Counted from the first letter of the stretch, positions 45,484 to 55,152 are shown. The stretch is 64,000 bases of DNA from Halogeometricum sp. S3BR5-2 (GCF_031624635.1 NZ_JAMQOQ010000004.1:1-64000); one strand, 5' to 3'. Program-made: numbers and translations. The notes: generated by a model from the letters alone, not told the origin.

Positions 45484-48102
45484 CTACCGACGCAGGAACC
45501 CGAGCAGTTCGTAGTCGCGGTCGGGGGTATAGCGCCGGAACAGCAGGCTGTTCGTGAGCACCGACACCGAGGAGACGGCCATCGCGCCGGCCGCCAGCAC
45601 GGGTTGAAGCAGGCCGAGCGAGGCCAGCGGAATCATCGCCGTGTTGTAGCCGAGCGCCCAGAAGAGGTTCTGCTTTATCTTCTGAAGCGTCCCCTCGGAG
45701 ATGCGGATGGCCTTCACGACGTCGAGGGGGTCGTCACGCATCAGCGTCACGTCGGCCGCTTCGATGGCCACGTCGGTACCGCTGCCGATGGCCGTGCCGA
45801 CGTACGCGACGGCGAGGGCCGGGGCGTCGTTGACGCCGTCGCCGACCATCATCGCCTGCCGACCCTCGTTCTGAATCGACTCCACGGCGTCGGATTTGTC
45901 CTCGGGGAGGACCTCCGCGCGGACGTTCGCCGGGTCGATACCGACCTGTTCGGCCACCGCCCGCGCCGTCCGTTCGTTGTCGCCGGTGAGCATCATCACG
46001 TCGGTGCCGCGTTCGCGGAGCGCCGCGACTGCCTCCTTCGCGCTCTCTTTGACCGTGTCCGCGTCGGCGACGACGCCGAGCAGTTCGCCCGCTCCGCCGT
46101 CCGCGGGGAGTCGCGCGACGAGCATCGCCGTCTTCCCCTCGTTCTCCAGTCGCTCCATCGTCTCCGCCGCCGGCGAGGGGTCGATGTCGTTGTCGCGGAG
46201 GAGCTTTCGGTTCCCGACCAGCACGTCGCTGCCGTCGACGGTCGCCCTGACGCCGTGGCCGGGAACGTTCTCGAAGTCTTCGGGGTCGGTCACGTCGATA
46301 CCGCGTTCCTCCGCGCCGCTGACGATGGCGCGGGCGAGTGGGTGTTCGCTCCCGCTCTCGGCGATAGCCGCGAGGCGCAGCACGTCGTCCTCGTCGAGGC
46401 GGTCACGGGCGGTCAACTGACCCCCGTCGGGAGCCGCTTCGCCGCCGTCGGCCACGGGCGCTCCGTCGTCTCCGAACACCACCACGTCGGTCAGTTCCAT
46501 CGCCCCTTCGGTCAGGGTGCCCGTCTTGTCGAAGACGACCGTGTCCACGTCCTTCGCGCGTTCGAGCACGTCGCCGCCCTTGAACAGGACGCCGTTCTGC
46601 GCGCCGATGGTCGTGCCGACCATCGTCGCCGCGGGCGTCGCCAGACCGAGCGCGCACGGGCAGGCGATGAGGACGGACGAGGCGAACACGACGACGGCGA
46701 ACTCGAACGCCGACAGCGCCGCGGGGCCACCGCCGACCAGTCCCCACAGCGGGAGCGACCCGACGAACCCGGCGAGCGCTTCGGGGAACAGATACCAGAC
46801 GGCGCCCCAGACCAGGGCGTTCAGGATGACCGCGGGGACGAAGTACGCCGAGATGCGGTCCGCGAGGTTCTGAATCTCGGGCTGGCGCGACTGCGCCTCC
46901 TTCACCGTCTGCACGATTTGCTGGAGCGCCGTGTCCTCACCGACCTTCGTCGCCTCCACGACGAGCACGCCGTTCTCGTTTATCGTGGAGCCGACGACCT
47001 CGTCGCCCTCGCCCTTCTCGACGGGGACGGACTCGCCGGTGACCATCGACTCGTCGACCGCCGACTGCCCGTCGACGACGACGCCGTCGGTCGGAATCTG
47101 CTCGCCGGGGCGGACCTTCATCCGGTCGCCGACCTCGACCTCCTCGACGGGGACCTCGCGTTCGGTTCCGTCGTCGTCGACGACGGTGGCCTCGTCGGCC
47201 TCCATCTCCAGAAGCGTCCGAAGGGCCTCGCCAGCCTGTCCCTTCGAGCGGGCTTCGAGGTAGTTGCCGAGCGTGATGAACACGAGGATGAGCGCGGCCG
47301 TATCGAAGTACAGCCCCTCGCTGGCCAGCAGTCCGAGGAGGACCGCGACGGAGTAGACGTACGCGGTGGACGACCCTAACGCGATGAGCACGTCCATGTT
47401 CGCCGTGCGGTTCTTCACGAGCGCCTTGTACGAGTTCCGATAGAACGGCCGCCCGAGGACCAACTGAACGGGCGTCGCCAGGGCGAACTCGACCCACCCG
47501 AAGTCGACGCCGAACACCTCGTCCGGGAGCACGCTCCCCCCGAGGAGCAGTTTCTCCACGAGGAAGAACAGCAACGGGGCCGAGAGCGCCGCGCCGAACA
47601 GCGTCAGTCGGAGCTGTTTCCGGATTTCGGCCTTCCGGGCGGCGTCGCGTTTGTCCTCCGAGGATTCCTCGTCGTCGCCGTCTTCCCGGACGGGCGAGTA
47701 GCCGGACTCCTCGATTGCGTCGTAGAGGTCCGACAGCGTCGCCTCGGCGGGGTTGTACGTCACCTGCGCCTCGTCGGTAGCGAAGTTCACGTCCGCGGAA
47801 ACGACGCCGGGGGTCCCCTCTAACGCACCCTGCACGGTCTCCGAGCAGTTCGCACACGACATGTCCGTAACGGCGATAGTGGTCGTCTCCGCTACGGGGT
47901 CGTAGCCGGACTCTTCGATGGCCGCGTAGATGTCGCCCAGCGAGACGACGTCGGGGTCGTACTCGACGGACCCCTCGTCGGTGGCGAAGTTGACGTTCGC
48001 CTCCCGCACGCCGTCCAGCGACTCGACGGCGCCGGACACCGTCTGCGAACAGTTCGCACAACTCATCCCTTGTACGTCGATTCGGCTGGTGCGGTGACTC
48101 AT
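45484..48102 (-). CDS. copA: Copper-translocating P-type ATPase with two N-terminal HMA domains
   Basis: An 872-residue membrane pump exporting Cu(I). Two heavy-metal domains, with CxxC at C15/C18 and C83/C86, are followed by about eight helices, the TGES actuator loop (355-358), the transmembrane CPC metal site (481-483), the phosphorylation motif DKTGT (525-529), the SEHPLA nucleotide-domain motif, and the hinge [12 protein letters not shown]. It sits beside an Lrp-TRASH copper sensor and a Csp-like copper protein. The start ATG is preceded, 3 to 21 bp upstream, by overlapping palindromes. Length is normal for a two-HMA CopA. Confidence 0.96.
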   Translation of the reverse strand: MSHRTSRIDVQGMSCANCSQTVSGAVESLDGVREANVNFATDEGSVEYDPDVVSLGDIYAAIEESGYDPVAETTTIAVTDMSCANCSETVQGALEGTPGVVSADVNFATDEAQVTYNPAEATLSDLYDAIEESGYSPVREDGDDEESSEDKRDAARKAEIRKQLRLTLFGAALSAPLLFFLVEKLLLGGSVLPDEVFGVDFGWVEFALATPVQLVLGRPFYRNSYKALVKNRTANMDVLIALGSSTAYVYSVAVLLGLLASEGLYFDTAALILVFITLGNYLEARSKGQAGEALRTLLEMEADEATVVDDDGTEREVPVEEVEVGDRMKVRPGEQIPTDGVVVDGQSAVDESMVTGESVPVEKGEGDEVVGSTINENGVLVVEATKVGEDTALQQIVQTVKEAQSRQPEIQNLADRISAYFVPAVILNALVWGAVWYLFPEALAGFVGSLPLWGLVGGGPAALSAFEFAVVVFASSVLIACPCALGLATPAATMVGTTIGAQNGVLFKGGDVLERAKDVDTVVFDKTGTLTEGAMELTDVVVFGDDGAPVADGGEAAPDGGQLTARDRLDEDDVLRLAAIAESGSEHPLARAIVSGAEERGIDVTDPEDFENVPGHGVRATVDGSDVLVGNRKLLRDNDIDPSPAAETMERLENEGKTAMLVARLPADGGAGELLGVVADADTVKESAKEAVAALRERGTDVMMLTGDNERTARAVAEQVGIDPANVRAEVLPEDKSDAVESIQNEGRQAMMVGDGVNDAPALAVAYVGTAIGSGTDVAIEAADVTLMRDDPLDVVKAIRISEGTLQKIKQNLFWALGYNTAMIPLASLGLLQPVLAAGAMAVSSVSVLTNSLLFRRYTPDRDYELLGFLRR

Positions 48103-48105
48103 TGT

Positions 48106-48124
48106 CCCTAGGTAGGGGCCCTAC
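48106..48124. promoter_or_regulatory. Overlapping palindromes upstream of copA, candidate copper operator
   Basis: CCCTAGGTAGGG (48106-48117: arms CCCTA / TAGGG around GG) overlaps GTAGGGGCCCTAC (48112-48124: arms GTAGGG / CCCTAC around one G). The segment begins 3 bp upstream of the copA ATG. In a leaderless promoter this covers the transcription start region, so a bound protein would block initiation. The binding protein is likely the Lrp-TRASH or Bat-type regulator of this island. Confidence 0.5.
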
Positions 48125-48274
48125 ATTCAACCGGGTTTCCCTTTCGAAAGTACGGCTCCACCTGGAGAGCAACGTTCGAATCGAAAGCCGGTTCGGCCGA
48201 CGGTCGGGGGTCCCTGCCGCTCCGCGGACGCGTCGAAACCAGCACACGTTTCACGCGGTTCGCCCTCCCGAGGA

Positions 48275-48976
48275 GTGGAGGGAGAGACGATTCTCACGAT
48301 AGAGTTCGAGACGGAACCGACGGGGGTGGTGGCCGAACTGCTGCCGTTCGTCGGCGACGGGGGGAGCATCGAGGTTGACAACGCCTTCTACGTCGAGGAC
48401 GGCGAGTGGTTGGAGTCGTTCACCGTCGCCTCGACGGAGGAAGTGGACCTCGCGGCGCGTTTCGAGGAGGTGTCGGGCGTCTCCGTCTTCTACACGCAGT
48501 CCATCCCCTCCGGGTCGGCGGGCACGCACCTCGCCCGCGCCGTCGTCTTCGCCAACGAACCTTACCCCTACGTCCTCGAAACCGTGCTGCGGCGGCACGC
48601 GATACCCAACCGTCTGGTCGTCGAGAGGGGGACGGTCAGCGTCATCGCGACGGTGGCCGAGTGGGACGACTTCAGAGACTTGGCCGACGACGTCGAGGAG
48701 AAGTACGGCCGGTTCGACCTGCTGAAGGTGAACGAGACGGACCGACCGGGCGAACCGCTGGACAGCGGCCGTCTCACGGACGTCCTCGTCTCGAAGTTCA
48801 GCGACCACCAGATAGACGTGCTGGAGACGGCGTACACGATGGGCTACTTCTCCGTCCCCCGCGAGGCGTCGGCGCAGGAGGTGGCCGACGCCCTCGGAAT
48901 CCAGCAGTCCACGTTCAGCGAGCGCATCCGCACGGCGCAACACACGCTCTTCGAACTCATATTCTCGACTCGTTGA
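48275..48976 (+). CDS. Bat-type HTH (HTH_10) transcriptional regulator
   Basis: A 233-residue regulator. N-terminal alpha/beta sensor-like part (about 1-160; MEGETILTIEFETEPTGVVAELLPF) and a C-terminal bacterio-opsin-activator HTH (about 172-230: LVSKFSDHQIDVLETAYTMGYFSVPREASAQEVADALGIQQSTFSERIRTAQHTLFEL). Divergent from copA across 172 bp, which it may share as a promoter region. The N-terminal part has no Cys, so a metal ligand is not obvious. Confidence 0.83.
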   Translation: MEGETILTIEFETEPTGVVAELLPFVGDGGSIEVDNAFYVEDGEWLESFTVASTEEVDLAARFEEVSGVSVFYTQSIPSGSAGTHLARAVVFANEPYPYVLETVLRRHAIPNRLVVERGTVSVIATVAEWDDFRDLADDVEEKYGRFDLLKVNETDRPGEPLDSGRLTDVLVSKFSDHQIDVLETAYTMGYFSVPREASAQEVADALGIQQSTFSERIRTAQHTLFELIFSTR

Positions 48977-49102
48977 ATTTACTATATCAATATATCACGG
49001 TCCCGTCGGCCCCGAGATCTCCCACCCCTATTTAATGTGTGATACTCATCACCGGGGTTCGGGGGAAGTCCTACCCGATTATCGGTGTTGGTTGGGACCA
49101 TC

Positions 49103-51046
49103 ATGGGCGATGATGACAGACGAAGCGACCCGGAAGGCGGACCGGGGACGACCCGGCGGCGGTGTCTGCGGGCCGTCGCGGGACTCGGTGCCGCCGGCGT
49201 GACCGGCCTGTCCGGATGCGTCGGCGGCGGGTCCGGTCCCGTCAGCCTCGAACCGGACGTCCCCGCGGGCACGCGGGAGACCGTCGAGACGAAGTACTGG
49301 CACGACTGGCCGACCGTCGACGCGGAGTCGCCGCCGATGGAGTACACGGCGCGGGCCGGCGCGGTTCTCGACCCGGTGACCATCGAGTTCTCCACGGAGG
49401 ACGACCCCTGGATGCGCGAACACGCGTTCATGTTCCAGCGGTCGCTCCGCGACCTCGGCGTCAGGCCCGAACTCGACAACCGACCGCTCAACCAACTGTA
49501 CGCGCAGAGCTGGGCGACGAACGGGTTGGAGAACATGATATCGATGAGCACCCACGGGCCGGACCCTCAGCGCGGACTCGACCCGAACCCGCTCTTGATG
49601 CGGCGGTACAAATCCAGCCCGTCGAACTACGACAACTACTGGCATCCGAAGCTCAACGAGATTCTCGACGAGCAGCGCCGCCTGACCGGGAACCGGGAGC
49701 GACGGAAAGAACTCGTCGACCGGGCGCAGGCCGTCTTCGCAGAGGACGTGGGGGCGCTCATCACGCTGTTCCCGGACGTCATCACGGCCGTCAACGAGCG
49801 CAAGTGGGACGGCTACGTGATGACGCCCGGTAACGGGCCGACGGGCGACGCGTTCCAGTGGTCGGAGGTGAACCTCCAGCCCCAGACGGGCGAGACGGCC
49901 TACGTGAAGGGCACGTCGACGTCGATGAACTCGCTGAACCTGCCGTGGGCGGCGGGCGGGGCGGAGGCCAAACGGCTCACCTACATCTACGACGGCCTGT
50001 TCGACGCCTCGCCGGACCTCGAAGTCGTCCCGGCCCTCGCCACGTCTGCAGAGTTCGTCGACGACACCACCGTCGAGATGACGCTCCGCGAGGGCGTGAC
50101 GTGGCACGACGGCGAGGCGTTCACCGCCGAGGACGTGAAGTTCTCCGTGGACTTCTACAACGAGCACTCGGCGGTGAGTCAGGCGCCGTTCTACGGCCCC
50201 ATCGACTCCGTCGAACGGTTGGGGAGCCACGAGGTGCGCTTCAACCTCTCTCGACCGGACGCGTCGTTCCTGACCCAGCGAGTCGTCCGCAGCGCCATCA
50301 TCCCGAAGCACCGCTGGGAGGACGTCGAGAACCCCACGCAGTACAGCCCCACCGAACCCGTCGGCACCGGACCCTTCGAGTTCGGCAGGTGGTCGCAGAG
50401 CAGCAAGTTCGTCGTCGAGCGCAACGACGACCACTGGACGTGGGACGACGACTGGCGCGCCGAACACCTCGGCGACGCCGCCGCGCGCGGCCCCGGAATC
50501 GACCGGGTCATCTGGGTGAACGTCGGCAACGTCAACGCGCTCATCGGCGGCCTCCAGAACGAGAAGATAGACGCCGTCGCCGGCCGCCTGTCGAACACGC
50601 AGGCCGAACGCGCCGCCGATACGTCGGGCGTCGAGAAGCGCGTCGCGGACAACTTCGCTCCTTTGGACACGAAGCTCATGTTCTCGACGCCGCTGATCCG
50701 CGACAAGGAGTTCCGCATCGCGCTTGCGAAAGCCGTCGACAAGGAGGGCTTCGTGACGCAGGTGCTCCAGAACCGCGCGACGGTCCCGCCGGGGGAGAAC
50801 TTCATCTCCGACCTGACGATTTGGACCAACGCCGAGACGAAGAACTACGAGTACGACCCGGAAGCGGCCCGCGGAATCCTCGCCAGCGCGGGGTACACGT
50901 GGGACGGGGAGGGCAACCTCCGCTTCCCGAACGGCGAGGCGTGGGCGGCGTTCGTCGAACGCGTCCAGAACGGCAACTGCCACCGCCGCAGGACCGAACT
51001 GAATCAACCCGACTTCGCGGACGCAGCGGAGGACTCAGACCAATGA
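49103..51046 (+). CDS. Oligopeptide/dipeptide ABC substrate-binding lipoprotein, apparently circularly permuted
   Basis: A 647-residue SBP_bac_5-type protein. Tat signal RRRCLRAVAGLGAAG and lipobox LSGC (36-39). Segment order is unusual: residues 91-240 (IEFSTEDDPWMREHAF through PKLNEILDEQRRLTGNRERRKELVDRAQAVFAEDVGALITLFPD) resemble the C-terminal third of normal family members, while residues 265-620 (LTYIYDGLFDASPDLEVVPALA, WHDGEAFTAEDVKFS, PVGTGPFEF, YDPEAARGILASAGYTW) are the normal N-terminal part, and the chain ends at the linker. The cut lies between GNLRFPNG (603-611) and VTIEFST (92-98), exactly where the two parts join in typical proteins. First gene of a dpp-type operon. Confidence 0.85.
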   Translation: MGDDDRRSDPEGGPGTTRRRCLRAVAGLGAAGVTGLSGCVGGGSGPVSLEPDVPAGTRETVETKYWHDWPTVDAESPPMEYTARAGAVLDPVTIEFSTEDDPWMREHAFMFQRSLRDLGVRPELDNRPLNQLYAQSWATNGLENMISMSTHGPDPQRGLDPNPLLMRRYKSSPSNYDNYWHPKLNEILDEQRRLTGNRERRKELVDRAQAVFAEDVGALITLFPDVITAVNERKWDGYVMTPGNGPTGDAFQWSEVNLQPQTGETAYVKGTSTSMNSLNLPWAAGGAEAKRLTYIYDGLFDASPDLEVVPALATSAEFVDDTTVEMTLREGVTWHDGEAFTAEDVKFSVDFYNEHSAVSQAPFYGPIDSVERLGSHEVRFNLSRPDASFLTQRVVRSAIIPKHRWEDVENPTQYSPTEPVGTGPFEFGRWSQSSKFVVERNDDHWTWDDDWRAEHLGDAAARGPGIDRVIWVNVGNVNALIGGLQNEKIDAVAGRLSNTQAERAADTSGVEKRVADNFAPLDTKLMFSTPLIRDKEFRIALAKAVDKEGFVTQVLQNRATVPPGENFISDLTIWTNAETKNYEYDPEAARGILASAGYTWDGEGNLRFPNGEAWAAFVERVQNGNCHRRRTELNQPDFADAAEDSDQ

Positions 51047-51162
51047 CGACGAGACACGAGCACGACGACCGAACCGACGCCCGCGACGCCCGCCGACCCC
51101 CGGCGTCCGGCGAACCGACGGTGAAGAACGACGCGAGGACCGAAGCGGAGGCGGGGCGATGA
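51043..51162 (+). CDS. Tiny charged protein, 39 aa, coupled between binding protein and permease
   Basis: Begins with ATG 51043 inside an ATGA overlap with the stop of the binding protein gene and ends in TGA 51160-51162, overlapping the ATG of the permease at 51159. It encodes a very charged peptide (MTTRHEHDDRTDARDARRPP at the start), with no membrane segment. Such perfect double coupling suggests that ribosomes cross it, so it may act as a translational bridge instead of giving a functional product. No homology is recognised. Confidence 0.45.
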   Translation: MTTRHEHDDRTDARDARRPPASGEPTVKNDARTEAEAGR

Positions 51163-52148
51163 GTCAGTTCCAGCGGTTCCTCGCCAAGCGCATCGGCATC
51201 GCGGCGGCGCTCACCTTGGTCGCCGTCACTATCATCTTCTTCACCCTCCGACTGCTCCCCGGGAGCCCGTTCACGCAACTGGTGGCCTCGGGGAACCTCT
51301 CCGAACAGCAGGTCGCGGAGATTCTGTCCCTCTACGGGCTGAACCAACCCCTGCACGAGCAGTACCTCATCTACCTCCAGAACCTGCTCACCTTCCAGTT
51401 CGGCTACTCCATCCGGCAGACCCGACCCGTCTGGGAGATTCTCGGGCCGAAGCTGTTCAACACGCTGATACTGCTCGTGCCCGCCCTCGTGACGACGGCG
51501 GTGCTGAGCACCCTGCTCGGGATGTACGCCGGGTGGAACCGCGGGTCGTGGCTGGAGACGGGGAGCATCGTCACGACGACGTTCCTCCGCTCGACGCCCG
51601 TGTTCATCACGGCGCTGCTGTTCATCATCGTGTTCTCGTACACGCTCGACCTCGTCCCCGCGTTCGGGATGCGCGAGATAACCGCCAGTCCGGACGGCTT
51701 CGCGGCCACCTACCTCTCGGTGGACTTCCTGCACCACTACCTCCTCCCGTTCACGGTGGCGGTGCTGTACTACAGCGGCGACTTCCTCCTCTTGGCGCGT
51801 AACGGCGTCGTCGAGCAGAAGGGCTCGGAGTTCCTGAAACTTCACAAGGCGAAGGGACTCTCGGAGACGGAGCAACTGCTGCGGACGGGGCGGAACTCGC
51901 TTTTGCCCGTCCTCACCTACTTCGCGCTCCGGCTGGGGATGATATTCCAGGGGCTCATCCTCCTCGAAGTCGTGTTCGGGTGGCCCGGCATCGGCCGCCA
52001 ACTCGTCACGTCCATCTCCCAGCAGGACTTCCCCGTCGTGCAGGCGGCGGTGTTCCTGATGGCGCTTGCGGTCATCGTCATGAACCTCGTCGCCGACGTG
52101 CTGTCGGCGTACTTCGACCCCGCCGTCACCGCGGGAGGTGGGAGCTAA
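51159..52148 (+). CDS. Dipeptide/oligopeptide ABC transporter permease (DppB type)
   Basis: A 329-residue membrane protein of the DppB/OppB family: N-terminal helix, then a loop with SPFTQLVASGNLSEQQVAEIL, then about five helices. The EAA-type loop (LKLHKAKGLSETEQLLRTGRNSLLPV, about 227-252) docks the ATPase, and the C-terminal VVFGWPGIGRQLVTSISQQDFPVVQAAVF is typical. Stop TAA overlaps by one base with the next ATG (TAATG), so translation is coupled. Part of the operon 49103-55152. Confidence 0.93.
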   Translation: MSQFQRFLAKRIGIAAALTLVAVTIIFFTLRLLPGSPFTQLVASGNLSEQQVAEILSLYGLNQPLHEQYLIYLQNLLTFQFGYSIRQTRPVWEILGPKLFNTLILLVPALVTTAVLSTLLGMYAGWNRGSWLETGSIVTTTFLRSTPVFITALLFIIVFSYTLDLVPAFGMREITASPDGFAATYLSVDFLHHYLLPFTVAVLYYSGDFLLLARNGVVEQKGSEFLKLHKAKGLSETEQLLRTGRNSLLPVLTYFALRLGMIFQGLILLEVVFGWPGIGRQLVTSISQQDFPVVQAAVFLMALAVIVMNLVADVLSAYFDPAVTAGGGS

Positions 52149-53065
52149 TGTCCGTCGACAGCGTCGAACCCGTGCGCTCGTGGGTCCGGTCCGGCGCGGA
52201 CCGAATCGCGTCGAGCCTCCGGTTCGTGGTCGGCGACACGCCCGCGGCCGTCGGCCTCGTCGTCCTCGTGACGTTCGCGTTCCTCGGGGTGTTCGGTCCC
52301 GCCATCGCGCCGCACGACCCCATCCGCTACAGCGTCCAGACGGGACAGGGGGCCATCGCGCGCCTCCAGTCCCCGACGCTCGCCGCCCCCTTCGGCACGA
52401 CGGCCTACGGGAAGGACGTGTTCAGCCAGTTCCTCGCCGGCGCCCGTCCGACGTTCGTCGTCGGCCTGTTCGGCGGGGTGGCGACGGGCGGCGTCGGGTT
52501 CCTCGTCGGCCTCGTCGCGGGCTACTTCGGCGGCACGGTCGACGAGGTGCTGATGCGCCTGACCGACCTGACGTTCTCGCTTCCGTTCATGCCGATGGCG
52601 CTGCTGCTGTTGACGTTCGTCCAGCCGAACATCTGGGTCATCACGGCCATCGTCGCGGCGTTCCTCTGGAAGATGCCCGCGCGGGTCATCCGCTCGGAGG
52701 TGCTTTCAGTCTCGGAACGGACGTTCGTGCGGTCGGCGAAGGCCAGCGGCGCGGGCCACCTGCGGACGATGTTCGTCCACGTCGCGCCGAACGTCCTCCC
52801 CATCGCGTTCCTGTACACGGCGTACGGCGTCGCGTGGTCCATCGCCGCGCAGGCCAGCCTCGCGTTCCTCGGCTTCGGCGACCCGACGACGACGAGTTGG
52901 GGCCGGATGCTCCGACAGGTGTTCGCCTCCGGCAGCATCCGCGTCGCGTGGTGGTGGGTGATTCCGCCCGCCGTCGGCATCGCCGCGGTCACGACGTCGG
53001 TGTTCCTCATCGGCCGCGCCTACGAGGAAGTCATCAACCCCGAAATCAGCGAGCAATCACAATGA
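52148..53065 (+). CDS. Dipeptide/oligopeptide ABC transporter permease (DppC type)
   Basis: A 305-residue DppC/OppC permease: N-terminal helix GLVVLVTFAFLGVFGP (about 38-53), the APFGTTAYGKDVFSQFLAGARPTFVVGL segment typical of the family, and the EAA loop SERTFVRSAKASGAGHLRTMFVHVAPN (about 195-220). With DppB it forms the pore. ATG 52148 overlaps the DppB stop, and the gene's own end overlaps the ATPase start by four bases. Confidence 0.93.
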   Translation: MSVDSVEPVRSWVRSGADRIASSLRFVVGDTPAAVGLVVLVTFAFLGVFGPAIAPHDPIRYSVQTGQGAIARLQSPTLAAPFGTTAYGKDVFSQFLAGARPTFVVGLFGGVATGGVGFLVGLVAGYFGGTVDEVLMRLTDLTFSLPFMPMALLLLTFVQPNIWVITAIVAAFLWKMPARVIRSEVLSVSERTFVRSAKASGAGHLRTMFVHVAPNVLPIAFLYTAYGVAWSIAAQASLAFLGFGDPTTTSWGRMLRQVFASGSIRVAWWWVIPPAVGIAAVTTSVFLIGRAYEEVINPEISEQSQ

Positions 53066-55152
53066 GCCTACTCGAAGTCGAAGACCTGACGGTGACGTAC
53101 GGTTCGGACGACGGCCGCGTGCACGCGGTCAACGGCGTGTCGTTCGAGATACGCGAGGGCGTCAACTACGGCCTCGCCGGCGAAAGCGGGTCCGGCAAGT
53201 CCACGGCCGCCGAGGCGCTCCTCGGTCTGCTGCCGAACAACGGCCGGGTCGACGCCGGGTCGGTCACGTTCAAGGGGCAGGACCTGCTCTCGATGTCCGA
53301 CGAGGAGCGCCGGGACGTGCTCTGGGAGGAGATAGCGTACATCCCGCAGAGCGCGATGGACTCGCTCGACCCGGTGATGACCTGCGGCGCGCAGATTCGG
53401 CAGGCGATACAGAAACACCGGAACGTCTCCGACGCGAAGGCGCGCGACCGGGTGCGCGAACTGTTCGAGATGGTCGGCCTCGACCCCGACCGGACCGAGC
53501 AGTACCCCCACGAGTTCTCCGGCGGGATGCGCCAGCGGGTCACCATCGCCATGGCGCTGGCGCTGGAACCGGATCTCATCGTCGCCGACGAACCGACGAC
53601 GGGCCTGGACGTGGTCGTGCAGGACAAAATCGTCGACACGATACTGGAGATACAGGAGCGCATCGACAGTTCGCTGCTGCTCATCACGCACGAAATCGGC
53701 GTCATCGCGGAGACGTGCGACGAACTCTCCATCCTCTACGGGGGGACGGTGATGGAGCAGGGCAGCGTCGACAACGTGCTCGTCAACCCGACGAACCCGT
53801 ACACGATGGGGCTGAAGAACTCCTTCCCGGAGGTCGAACGCCTCTCGGAGGACCCGGTGGCGATTCCGGGGTCGCCCCCGAGCCTCGACGCGCCGCCGAC
53901 GGAGTGCGTGTTCGCCGACCGCTGCCCGTTCGAGACCGAGGAGTGCACCGACTCGGAACCCCCGCTGGTCGACCTTCCGAACCGCAACCATCGCTCGGCC
54001 TGCCACCACGTCGACCGGGCCGCGCGGATGCGGCGGGAGGCGGCCGACCCGGAGACGTGGGGCGTCGACCCCGCCGAGGAGGCGGCCGCGGACGGGGAGG
54101 CCGAAGAAATCCTCCGCGTCGACGAGTTGGAGAAGTGGTACTCGACGAATCAGTCGCTGTTCGACCAACTCCGCGGCGAGGAACCGCCGCAGGTGAAGGC
54201 CGTCGACGGCGTGTCGTTCTCGCTGCACCGCTCGGAGATTCTCGGCGTCGCGGGCGAGAGCGGGTGCGGGAAGTCGACGCTCGGCGAGACGGTCGCCATG
54301 CTCGAAGAGCCGACGGGCGGCGACGTCGAGTTCGACGGCAAGAGCGTCGAGGAGTACCAGCGCGGCGGGATGAAGGAGTTCAGGCGAAAGGCGCAGATAA
54401 TCTTTCAGGACCCCTTCGACTCGCTGAACCCGCGGCAGACGGTCCGGCAGCTCGTGACCGAGCCGCTGAAGATTCACGACCTCGCCGAGGGGCGACAGAC
54501 GGAGAAGGCCACGGAGACGCTCGAACGCGTCGGGTTGACGCCCGCCGAGGGGTTCCTCGACGACTACCCGCACGAACTGTCCGGAGGGCAGCGACAGCGC
54601 GTCGCCATCGCCCGCGCCCTCGTGCTCGACCCGGACTTCCTCGTCTGCGACGAACCGGCGTCGATGCTGGACGTCTCCCTCAAGGTCAACCTCCTCAACC
54701 TGCTCCGCGACCTGGCCGACGAGGACGACATCGGCATCGTCTACATCTCCCACGACCTCGCCAGCCTCTCGCAGGTGTCGGACCGACTCGCCGTCATGTA
54801 CCTCGGTCGGATCGTCGAGATGGGCGAGACCGAACGCGTCGTCTCGGAGCCGAAGCATCCGTACGCGTCCGCGCTCCTCTCGGCGGCGCCCGAGAAGGAC
54901 CCCTCGAAGGACAGAGACCGCGTCCTCCTGGACGGCGAACCCCCGGACCCGGTCGACCTGCCCGAGGGCTGTACGTTCGCGCCTCGCTGCCCCAAGGCGA
55001 CCGAGGAGTGCCGCGAGGCCGAACCCGGTCTCGGGGAGGCCGCCGACGCGGACGGCGACCACACCGCCGCGTGTTACTTCCCCGTCGACGAGGACGGACC
55101 GAGCGACGCCCCCGCGAACGCCTCGGCCTCGAACACCTCCGCGGACGACTGA
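53062..55152 (+). CDS. Fused dipeptide/oligopeptide ABC transporter ATPase (DppD-DppF)
   Basis: A 696-residue protein with two complete ABC domains in one chain. First: Walker A GESGSGKST (40-48), FSGGM (152-156), DEPTTGLD (176-183), and a 4-Cys tail ECVFADRC-PFETEEC-C (C282, C288, C295, C314). Second: Walker A GESGCGKST (398-406), LSGGQRQR, DEPASMLD, with its own Cys tail GCTFAPRC-KATEEC-ACYF. These are normally the separate DppD and DppF subunits, so the fusion fixes a heterodimer. An acidic linker (about 330-350) joins them. Confidence 0.95.
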   Translation: MSLLEVEDLTVTYGSDDGRVHAVNGVSFEIREGVNYGLAGESGSGKSTAAEALLGLLPNNGRVDAGSVTFKGQDLLSMSDEERRDVLWEEIAYIPQSAMDSLDPVMTCGAQIRQAIQKHRNVSDAKARDRVRELFEMVGLDPDRTEQYPHEFSGGMRQRVTIAMALALEPDLIVADEPTTGLDVVVQDKIVDTILEIQERIDSSLLLITHEIGVIAETCDELSILYGGTVMEQGSVDNVLVNPTNPYTMGLKNSFPEVERLSEDPVAIPGSPPSLDAPPTECVFADRCPFETEECTDSEPPLVDLPNRNHRSACHHVDRAARMRREAADPETWGVDPAEEAAADGEAEEILRVDELEKWYSTNQSLFDQLRGEEPPQVKAVDGVSFSLHRSEILGVAGESGCGKSTLGETVAMLEEPTGGDVEFDGKSVEEYQRGGMKEFRRKAQIIFQDPFDSLNPRQTVRQLVTEPLKIHDLAEGRQTEKATETLERVGLTPAEGFLDDYPHELSGGQRQRVAIARALVLDPDFLVCDEPASMLDVSLKVNLLNLLRDLADEDDIGIVYISHDLASLSQVSDRLAVMYLGRIVEMGETERVVSEPKHPYASALLSAAPEKDPSKDRDRVLLDGEPPDPVDLPEGCTFAPRCPKATEECREAEPGLGEAADADGDHTAACYFPVDEDGPSDAPANASASNTSADD

